Shown here: positions 57,406 through 64,000 of the stretch, piece after piece
How the letters are laid out: every line of letters starts with the position of its first letter
How positions within the stretch are numbered: position 1 is the stretch's first letter
NCBI GenBank assembly: GCA_041395205.1
Contig: JAWLAZ010000004.1
Location: forward strand, 186,001 to 250,000
DNA from: JAHEFU01 sp041395205
GTDB taxonomy: Bacteria; 4484-113; JAFGCY01
Direction of reading: 5' to 3'
DNA length: 64,000 nucleotides
Notes under the pieces: generated by a model
Databases searched by the model: none
What the model was told of the DNA's origin: nothing
The model's input: only the letters and a program-made list of their open reading frames with translations
Made by a program: the position numbers and the translations under genes

Positions 57406-59142
57406 ATGACAAGATCGTTCCTTCCGATACAGCTGTCCATGCTGGTTCTCCTGCTTGTACTGCTGGGCGTTTCCTGTTCCGGCGATCGGGGACGACACGG
57501 CGTCGACGGCGTAGTACCCGCGTCCGATGCCATCTCCAACTCCGAGGCCCGGGGTGGGTTGCCAGGTTCGGGACTGCCTGAGCTTTCCGAGCTCGACCTG
57601 CTGCAGGTTGCGGTGAACTCTACAGATCCTGAAATCACGCATTCCACTTCCGGCATAACCAAGAATTCCCTCGTGGACGGAAACCTGGCGATAGCGAACA
57701 GCAGTCATGTGATCCTGGCTCCTGAGGGATATGCATCCATGGCTGCAGGCCCGGGAGAAGTTGACTGGGCGATCTACCGTGCTTTCAACTATGGTGTGAC
57801 ATGTTCGCATTTCAGCCTTGACCTGACAATCCTCAGCAAGAATTGCTATGTGGCTCTGCCGGACTTCGCAAGCGGACGCTGGATCCTCAATGGGCCTTAT
57901 GCTGCGGGGGAGATTCCCTCCCAGTTCAGCATCCTCGATGAGAACTTTGTTTCAGCCCGCGGGAACCAGTACTTCGCCGTCCTGGTGGCAGATGGAGCGC
58001 AGGTCCGACTGGATGCCTACACTTCCTACACCGTGGTGCCGGACGCCAATTCGCACGTCGTGGCAACAAATGCAGCTCTGGGAGCAGCAGCGCTTGACAT
58101 GGACGGGATTCCCGGAATTGCCTTCGCAGCGGACAGCGGTGTGCTGCGACTCTCATTTGCCAGTGCAAAGGGGGACTCCCCGCAGCAGGCGAGTGACTGG
58201 TTCCTGAGTGAGATCGATGCAGTCAATGAACCGAACTTCATTGATGCGGTTAATCATGATGGTGTGCCGGTTGTCGTCTACAGCACCTCGGGTGGTGAAT
58301 TGTGGCTGGCGCAAGCCAAGTTGCCCAGGCCCAAGCTGGACACCGACTGGGAAACCGTGAATCTGGTGAATGATCGGGAATGCAGGGGACTGAGCATCAT
58401 GAGCGAGGGGCAGAAGTTGCACATTGCAGTGTTTGAAAATGACCCACTGGATCTGGATGCTGACTTCATCTTTGGCTATCTCTACTATCTGCGCTCCGAC
58501 AGTACTGATGTGCTTGGAGGATTCTCTGCTTACCGCATCGGCATTATGGGAGACACCACTGGAGTCAGTCCGACGGAACCGGCACTTGCCATGATCGATG
58601 GTACTCCAGCCATTGCCATCTGCAATCGCGGGCTAACTGAAGGTGCAAGGATTCAGTTCAGCCATGCCACCCTGACTGAGCCTGGACCAGCGGACTGGGG
58701 CAGTCATTTGATTGATAACCCTGCAGTCATCACTGGAATCGGCCTTGGCGAAGTGCTCGGTCGCCCTGTGATCTTCTGGAATGGTACATTTCCCTCGCTG
58801 TACCTGGGCAAGACTTCCCGGCCTGCAGAAACCCTCGACTGGAGCTACAAAACGATATTGCTTGACTCTTCAGATTCCCGGCTGGATTTCCTGGTTCACA
58901 ATGACCATCCCATCCTCGCATATTGTCATACCGGCATTGATCCGCATCCGAACTACATCTACATGTTTGAACCGCTGCTGGCCGCGGGCAATCCCAATCT
59001 GAACATGGACAATCTCGTGATCATCCAGGCCGCGCCAGTGGATGCCGGTCTGGATCCCAGTCTGGCTCGCATTGCCGGCAAACCTGTCTACGTCTGGTGT
59101 GACCAGTCCGGGTATACCCTGAACTATGCACCGCTCATCTGA
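57406..59142 (+). CDS. Lipoprotein with propeller-like repeats
   Basis: 578 residues from the ATG at 57,406. Lipobox LGVSC (C24). Residues ~60-200 form an N-terminal block related to that of the tandem lipoproteins (FASGRWILNGPYAAGEIPSQ, ARGNQYFAVLVADG), but with no FN3 or PKD domain. The remaining ~370 residues are six or so repeats with IPGIAFA, VPVVVYS, TPAIAIC, RPVIFWN, HPILAYC and KPVYVWC motifs. It combines the block and the propeller without the middle domains, suggesting these two are the core of the family. The base composition is slightly less GC-rich than the tandem set. Confidence 0.8.
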   Translation: MTRSFLPIQLSMLVLLLVLLGVSCSGDRGRHGVDGVVPASDAISNSEARGGLPGSGLPELSELDLLQVAVNSTDPEITHSTSGITKNSLVDGNLAIANSSHVILAPEGYASMAAGPGEVDWAIYRAFNYGVTCSHFSLDLTILSKNCYVALPDFASGRWILNGPYAAGEIPSQFSILDENFVSARGNQYFAVLVADGAQVRLDAYTSYTVVPDANSHVVATNAALGAAALDMDGIPGIAFAADSGVLRLSFASAKGDSPQQASDWFLSEIDAVNEPNFIDAVNHDGVPVVVYSTSGGELWLAQAKLPRPKLDTDWETVNLVNDRECRGLSIMSEGQKLHIAVFENDPLDLDADFIFGYLYYLRSDSTDVLGGFSAYRIGIMGDTTGVSPTEPALAMIDGTPAIAICNRGLTEGARIQFSHATLTEPGPADWGSHLIDNPAVITGIGLGEVLGRPVIFWNGTFPSLYLGKTSRPAETLDWSYKTILLDSSDSRLDFLVHNDHPILAYCHTGIDPHPNYIYMFEPLLAAGNPNLNMDNLVIIQAAPVDAGLDPSLARIAGKPVYVWCDQSGYTLNYAPLI

Positions 59143-59176
59143 TCCTGACTGAATATGTGAAACGATATTCTTCCTG

Positions 59177-60745
59177 TCAGCCCAGCTCGAAACTGATGCC
59201 CTGGGCCAGCGGGAGGTCAGTGCTCCAGTTGATCGTGTTGGTCTGGCGGCGCATGTAGGCCTTCCAGGCATCGCTGCCGGATTCACGGCCGCCGCCGGTT
59301 TCCTTCTCACCGCCAAAGGCCCCGCCGATCTCCGCACCGCTGGTGCCGATGTTCACGTTGGCGATGCCGCAGTCCGAGCCGCAGTGCGAGAGGAACTGCT
59401 CAGCCTCGCGCAGGTTGAGCGTGAAGATCGCGCTCGAGAGGCCCTGGGGCACGTCGTTATGCCAGGCGAAGGCCTCCTCCAGCTCGCTGTAGCGGATCAG
59501 GTAGAGGATCGGGGCGAAGGTCTCCTGCTGCACGACGGGCATGTCGTTGCGGGCCTCGGCGATGCAGGGCGTGACGTAATGGCCGTTGCTGTACTGCTCG
59601 CCGGTCAGCACCTCGCCACCGCAGAGCACCGTGCCGCCGTTCTCACTGAGCATCCGCAGCGAGGCCATCATGTTGTTGATCGCATCCTTGTCAATCAGCG
59701 GGCCCATCAGTGTGCCCTCCGCCAGCGGGTCGCCGATGCGGACCTGGCTGTAGGCATTCACGAGGCGGTTCTTCACGTCCTCGAACTGGCTGTCATGGAT
59801 GAAGACGCGGCGCGTGCTGGTGCAGCGCTGGCCGGCGGTGCCGCAGGAGCCGAACACGATGGCGGGGATCGCCATTTCGAGGTCGGCACTGGGGGCGATG
59901 ATGATCGCGTTGTTGCCACCGAGCTCGAGGATGGTCTGGCCGAGGCGGGCGGCCACGACCTCCCCCACCCGCCTGCCCATCCGCGTGGAGCCGGTGGCAC
60001 TGATCAGCGGCAGGCGGTGGTCATGGGTCATCAGCTCACCGATGCCGGGGCCGTCGCCAATGAGCAGTGAGGCCAGCGCCGGGCTGTAGCCATTCCTCTC
60101 AAAGACAGCGGCGGCGATCCTAGTGCAGGCGATGGCGGTCAGCGGGGTCTTCTCGCTCGGTTTCCAGACACACGCGTTGCCGCAGACCCAGGCCAGCGCC
60201 GCATTCCAGGCCCAGACGGCGACCGGGAAGTTGAAGGCGGAGATGATCCCGACCACGCCGCGCGGATGCCACTGCTCGTACATGCGGTGGCCTGGGCGCT
60301 CGGAGTGCATCGTCAGGCCGTAGAGCTGGCGCGAGAGACCGACCGCGAAGTCGCAGATGTCGATCATCTCCTGCACCTCGCCCTCGCCCTCGGCGCGGAT
60401 CTTGCCCATCTCGATGCTGACCAGCGCGCCGAGAGCAGCCTTGTGCTGCCTGAGGGCCTCGCCGATCTGGCGCACGATCTCACCGCGGCGCGGGGCCGGG
60501 ACATCGCGCCAGGCCTCGAAGGCCGCGACCGCCGCGTTCATGACGCGGTTGTAGTCAGCGTTGTCAGCCTGGCCGACATGCGCCAGCAGGCGGCCGTCGA
60601 TCGGGCTGTGGCTGGCCAGACGCTCACCGGCGGCCTGCCAGCTGCCGTCGAAGGCCCCGGGGTTGTCATTAGCGATCCCGAGCTGGCTGAACAGTGCCGC
60701 GATGTCAATCTCGCCGATGCCACCCTTGAATGCGTTGTCAGTCAT
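59177..60745 (-). CDS. ALDH7-type aldehyde dehydrogenase (probable aminoadipate-semialdehyde dehydrogenase)
   Basis: 522 residues. Catalytic Cys in GTAGQRCTSTRR, Glu in LELGGNNAI, and NFPVAVWAWN for the NAD site. The C-terminal GTSGAEIGGAFGGEKETGGG and ESGSDAWKAYMRRQTNTIN are characteristic of ALDH7 (antiquitin/AmaB/Pcd), which oxidises alpha-aminoadipate semialdehyde (piperideine-6-carboxylate) in lysine breakdown. The ATG at 60,745 has AAGGAAG upstream. It lies 42 bases after the P5C dehydrogenase gene on the same strand, likely one operon. Confidence 0.92.
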   Translation of the reverse strand: MTDNAFKGGIGEIDIAALFSQLGIANDNPGAFDGSWQAAGERLASHSPIDGRLLAHVGQADNADYNRVMNAAVAAFEAWRDVPAPRRGEIVRQIGEALRQHKAALGALVSIEMGKIRAEGEGEVQEMIDICDFAVGLSRQLYGLTMHSERPGHRMYEQWHPRGVVGIISAFNFPVAVWAWNAALAWVCGNACVWKPSEKTPLTAIACTRIAAAVFERNGYSPALASLLIGDGPGIGELMTHDHRLPLISATGSTRMGRRVGEVVAARLGQTILELGGNNAIIIAPSADLEMAIPAIVFGSCGTAGQRCTSTRRVFIHDSQFEDVKNRLVNAYSQVRIGDPLAEGTLMGPLIDKDAINNMMASLRMLSENGGTVLCGGEVLTGEQYSNGHYVTPCIAEARNDMPVVQQETFAPILYLIRYSELEEAFAWHNDVPQGLSSAIFTLNLREAEQFLSHCGSDCGIANVNIGTSGAEIGGAFGGEKETGGGRESGSDAWKAYMRRQTNTINWSTDLPLAQGISFELG

Positions 60746-60787
60746 GTGCTTCCTTGCTCCCTAGCATTGTCAGAATCCGCTGCTGTT

Positions 60788-62422
60788 CTACTCTTCCGCC
60801 AGGAAGGGATAGCGGTAGTCCGTCGGCGGCACGAAGGCCTCCTTGATGGTGCGCGGGCTGACCCAGCGCAGCAGGTTCAGCGCACTGCCGGCCTTGTCGT
60901 TCGTGCCGCTGGCACGCGCGCCTCCGAAGGGCTGCTGGCCGACCACCGCACCGGTGGGCTTGTCGTTGATGTAGAAGTTGCCGGCGCAGTCAGCCAGCGC
61001 TGCGGCCGCGTGGTTGATCACACGGCGGTCGCGGGCGAAGATGCTGCCGGTCAGGGCGTAGGGAGAGGTCTCGTTGCAGATGCCGAGCATCTTCTCGTAG
61101 TCCTTCTCCTTATATACATGGATCGTCAGCACGGGGCCGAAGATCTCCTCGACCATCGTGCGGTAGTCCGGCTTCTTCGCGAGGATCACGGTCGGGTCGA
61201 TGAAGAAGCCGACCTTGTCGGAGAACTCGCCACCGAACTCGATCGTGGCATCCTTGCTGCGCCTGGCGGCCTTGATGTAGCCGGTGATCTTGTCATAGGC
61301 GCGGCGGTCGATCACGGCGTTGACGAAGTTGCGGAAGTCACGCGGGTCGCCGACCTTGATCTCGGCGAGCATCCGCGCCATGTGCTGGCGCACCTTCGGC
61401 CACATCCCGGCCGGCACATAGGCCCGGCTGGCGGCGGAGCACTTCTGGCCCTGGTACTCGAAGGCACCGCGCACGAGCGCCACGGCGACCGCCTGCGGGT
61501 CTGCGCTTTCATGCACGAACACGAAGTCCTTGCCGCCGGTCTCGCCGACCACCCGGGGATAGTTGCGGTACTTCGGCAGGTTGTCAGCGACCACGCGCTG
61601 GATGTACTGGAAGGTGGCCGTGGATCCGGTGAAGTGCACACCGGCGAGCTCCGGATGGTGCAGCACGGCGTTGCCGATCGTCGGGCCATCGCCGGGCAGC
61701 ATGTTGACAACACCCTCCGGCAGGCCGGCCTCGTGCAGGATCTCCATGATCAGCGCCGCGCTGTGCATCGCGGTCTCGCTCGGCTTCCAGACGGCGACGT
61801 TACCCATCAGCGCAGGGGCCGTGGGCAGGTTGGCCTGGATGCTCGTGAAGTTGAACGGCGTGATCGCGAAGATGAAGCCGTCCAGCGGGCGGTGCTCCAG
61901 CTGGTTCCAGATGCCGGACGGGCTGATCGGCGGCTGGTCGGCGTAGATCTGCTCTGCGTACCAGCAGTTGAAGCGCCAGAAGTCCGCCAGCTCGCAGACG
62001 GCATCGATCTCGGACTGGAAGATGTTCTTGCCCTGCCCGAGCATCGTCGAGGCGTTCATCTTCGCGCGGTAGGGACCGGCCAGCAGGTCCGCGGCCTTCA
62101 GGAACACGGCCGCGCGGTCCTGCCAGGGCAGTGCGGCCCAGGCCGGGCGGGCCTTCAGCGCGGCATCGATCGCACGCTGGGCCTCCTTCGCACCGGCCAT
62201 GTGGAACTTCGCGATCATGGTGGAATGCTCATGCGGCATCACCACTTCGCCGGTCTTCCCGGTGCGCACATTGCGCCCGTTGATGATGCAGGGCACCTCG
62301 ATCGCCTTCGCGGCCTGGCGCTTCAGCTCGGCCTTGACCGCGGCCTTCTCGGCGCTGCCCGGGGCATAGCTGAGTACCGGCTCGTTGCCGGGTACGGGAA
62401 TCTTCGGAATGTAGTTGCTCAT
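60788..62422 (-). CDS. pruA: 1-pyrroline-5-carboxylate dehydrogenase
   Basis: Oxidises glutamate-gamma-semialdehyde (P5C) to glutamate, the second step of proline breakdown. 544 residues, the length of the single-domain ALDH4 type. AITPFNFTSIQANLPTAPAL, HFTGSTATF, VVGETGGKDFVFVH (Glu) and EYQGQKCSAASRAY (catalytic Cys) are ALDH4 hallmarks, with TGAVVGQQPFGGARASGTND near the end. The ATG at 62,422 begins the conserved N-terminus; TATCAT lies about 45 bases upstream. No proline dehydrogenase (putA/prodh) gene in the window. Confidence 0.93.
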   Translation of the reverse strand: MSNYIPKIPVPGNEPVLSYAPGSAEKAAVKAELKRQAAKAIEVPCIINGRNVRTGKTGEVVMPHEHSTMIAKFHMAGAKEAQRAIDAALKARPAWAALPWQDRAAVFLKAADLLAGPYRAKMNASTMLGQGKNIFQSEIDAVCELADFWRFNCWYAEQIYADQPPISPSGIWNQLEHRPLDGFIFAITPFNFTSIQANLPTAPALMGNVAVWKPSETAMHSAALIMEILHEAGLPEGVVNMLPGDGPTIGNAVLHHPELAGVHFTGSTATFQYIQRVVADNLPKYRNYPRVVGETGGKDFVFVHESADPQAVAVALVRGAFEYQGQKCSAASRAYVPAGMWPKVRQHMARMLAEIKVGDPRDFRNFVNAVIDRRAYDKITGYIKAARRSKDATIEFGGEFSDKVGFFIDPTVILAKKPDYRTMVEEIFGPVLTIHVYKEKDYEKMLGICNETSPYALTGSIFARDRRVINHAAAALADCAGNFYINDKPTGAVVGQQPFGGARASGTNDKAGSALNLLRWVSPRTIKEAFVPPTDYRYPFLAEE

Positions 62423-62531
62423 CTCACAGGCCTCGTCTCTTTGGATGGCCCCGCAGGGCAGCACCAATGATAACAGTCGGGGCTCAGACACGGCGCGAAC
62501 TGGCAACGCCGGTGGATCCAAAGTAGAATGT

Positions 62532-64000
62532 ATGTGGTTGGACAAGGATCTCAAAACCGATGGCGGTGAGCACGGGGCGGGAGGCGATTCCCATCTCCAC
62601 CTGAGTTTCGAGCGCAGTCTCGGCCTGTTCGATGCAGTGATGCTCGGACTGGGCGTGATGCTCGGAGCCGGCGTGTTCGTGCTGGTCGGGGTCGCCGCCG
62701 AGATGAGCGGCCCGGCGGCGATCCTCGTGTTCGCCCTGAATGCCGTGGTGACGATGTTCACCGCATACACCTACATGGAGCTCTCGAGCGGCATTCCCGA
62801 GGCGGGCGGCGGCTTCAGCTACATCTCCAAGGCCTTCCCGCCCTGGGTCAGCTTCATCGCGGGCTGGATGCTGTGGATGGCGATCGTGATCTCCTGCGCA
62901 CTGTTCTCGATGGGCTTCGGCGGCTACCTCTGGGAACTGGTGCATCTCTACCTGCCGTCCGTCTACGAATATGGCAACAGCGTGCTGACCTTCCACAAGG
63001 ACGGCCCGGACATCCTGATGTCCGTGCTGATCTGCCTCGGCTTCGTGCTGATCAACATCAAGGGTGCGGACGTGACCGGCAAGGCCGAGAACTGGCTGAC
63101 GATCGGCAAACTCGGTACGCTCGTGGCCTTCCTGTTCTTCGGTGCGCTCTCGGTCGCGAAGCACCCGGAGGTGGCCAGCCAGTCGCTGCAGCCCTTCCTC
63201 ACGAACGGGCCGCTGAGCATCCTGATGGCGATGGGCGTGACCTTCATCGCCTTCGGCGGCTATGACCTGATCGCGGCGATGTCCGAGGAGGTGCGCGACC
63301 CGCAGCGCACGATCCCGCGCGCGATCTGGCTGTCCTTCCTGATCTCGAGCATCGCACGCGTGGTGATCGTGGCGATCGTGATCAGCTGCCTGCCCTTTGT
63401 CGACGGCGAACCGGGCTGGAAGCTGATCAGCATGCACGGCAAGACGGGGCTCGTGAAGGCCAGTGAGCTGATCATGAGCCCGGCCTGGGTGTTCATCGTG
63501 GCTCTCGGCGGGCTGATGGCAACCACCGGCGCACTGAACGCCGCGCTGCTGGCCGGGAGCCGCGTGTCCTACACCATGGGCCGGCGGCGGATGCTGCCCG
63601 CGCTGTTCACGGTGCTGCATCCCGCCAACCGCACGCCCTGGGTGGCGATCACGATCACCGGGATCCTCACCGCGACCTTCTGCGTGCTGTTCGACGTGAA
63701 GACCGTCGGCAGTGCGGCGAGTGTGATGTTCCTGTTCGTGTTCGCGCTGGCCAATGCCTCGCTCCTGGCCCTGCGCCGCCGCAGCAACTACCGCCCGCTG
63801 TACCGCGTGCCGCTCTACCCGCTCTTCCCGCTGCTCGGCGTGCTGAGCTGCATGGGGCTCGCGGTCGGACAGTTCATGATGCCGCATACCGGCGTGGTGG
63901 ACGTGGCGGTGACCTTCGGCTGGATCCTGCTTGGGCTGTTGGCCTTCTTCCTGTACTTCCGGCACCGGATGCAGCCGGAGGAGGTCAAGGTTGCCATTCC
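62532..64000 (+). CDS. APC-family amino-acid permease (3' end beyond window)
   Basis: Amino acid/polyamine/organocation transporter, 489 residues visible and open to the right edge. SLGLFDAVMLGLGVMLGAGV corresponds to helix 1 with the (G)xxxGxG substrate loop, SGPAAILVFALNAVVTMFTA to helix 2, YMELSSGIPEAGGGFSYI to the conserved A-LS-xxP-GG-Y block, and FIAFGGYDLIAAMSEEVRDP with QRTIPRAI to helix 6 and the E-xxxP motif. About twelve helices can be traced. TAGAAT lies just before the ATG at 62,532. Divergent from pruA; a role in taking up the amino acids degraded by that operon is inferred. Confidence 0.9.
   Translation, partial: MWLDKDLKTDGGEHGAGGDSHLHLSFERSLGLFDAVMLGLGVMLGAGVFVLVGVAAEMSGPAAILVFALNAVVTMFTAYTYMELSSGIPEAGGGFSYISKAFPPWVSFIAGWMLWMAIVISCALFSMGFGGYLWELVHLYLPSVYEYGNSVLTFHKDGPDILMSVLICLGFVLINIKGADVTGKAENWLTIGKLGTLVAFLFFGALSVAKHPEVASQSLQPFLTNGPLSILMAMGVTFIAFGGYDLIAAMSEEVRDPQRTIPRAIWLSFLISSIARVVIVAIVISCLPFVDGEPGWKLISMHGKTGLVKASELIMSPAWVFIVALGGLMATTGALNAALLAGSRVSYTMGRRRMLPALFTVLHPANRTPWVAITITGILTATFCVLFDVKTVGSAASVMFLFVFALANASLLALRRRSNYRPLYRVPLYPLFPLLGVLSCMGLAVGQFMMPHTGVVDVAVTFGWILLGLLAFFLYFRHRMQPEEVKVAI

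Noticed and set aside
60266..62470. Long plus-strand frame (734 codons) across the aldehyde dehydrogenase genes
   Set aside because: Antisense shadow of pruA and the ALDH7 gene.
62484..63965. Minus-strand frame of 493 codons at the right edge
   Set aside because: It is antisense to the APC permease, whose membrane helices and substrate loop read cleanly on the plus strand. Its translation is His/Glu/Gln-rich, typical of an antisense frame.

Overview
The window is GC-rich bacterial DNA, mostly compact and chromosomal. It encodes a Gram-negative-type envelope machinery (PilQ secretin, PilM/N/O/P, many lipoproteins). Many genes appear to start at or next to the predicted transcription start, with a TANNNT -10 box seven bases upstream of the start codon; others use good Shine-Dalgarno sites. 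The combination of leaderless genes, DUF4900 pilin, dockerin-like lipoprotein, Rex and multiple repeat families points to an uncultured or poorly sampled deep lineage. I cannot name the phylum from the sequence alone.

Layout. 1-7,620: every gene is broken by several frameshifts, yet they remain recognisable (aroA, an HD-GYP phosphodiesterase, a Na/Pi cotransporter and two unknowns). This looks like a low-accuracy contig end or a local pseudogene block. It also holds a ~180-bp structured tandem repeat. 7,700-15,300: a Cys-less thioredoxin-like protein, an SH3/NlpC-P60 hydrolase, a peroxiredoxin whose peroxidatic Cys codon is an in-frame UGA (probable selenocysteine), a small monooxygenase, lipA-vanZ and a YHYH protein. 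15,400-23,450: a dockerin-like lipoprotein, a DUF6933 protein, an HD hydrolase plus YwgA-like pair, a MoxR ATPase and an unknown membrane protein, separated by repeat-rich spacers. 23,550-37,130: five tandem paralogous ~870-residue lipoproteins. 37,200-41,550: a GyrI-like protein, DUF2442, an AT-rich TcmP/three-Cys pair and a glutaryl-CoA-type dehydrogenase.

41,870-55,050 is a type IV pilus locus on the minus strand. Minor pilins (GspH/FimT, PilV, PilW, DUF4900), pilT, pilC and the major pilin pilA run first and end at a strong terminator. pilM-N-O-P follow from their own promoter, and pilQ has another. Rex, the NADH/NAD redox repressor, is divergent from this locus. PilB and PilD are not in the window. 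56,260-59,140 carries two more lipoproteins. The right end has an ALDH7-type aminoadipate-semialdehyde dehydrogenase, a P5C dehydrogenase and, divergently, an APC amino-acid permease. With the glutaryl-CoA dehydrogenase-like gene these suggest amino-acid (lysine/proline) catabolism.

Most notable: the UGA peroxiredoxin, arrays of mini-hairpins with different but self-complementary stems in at least four intergenic spacers, the leaderless gene architecture, and the expanding lipoprotein family with a conserved N-terminal half and divergent C-terminal repeats.
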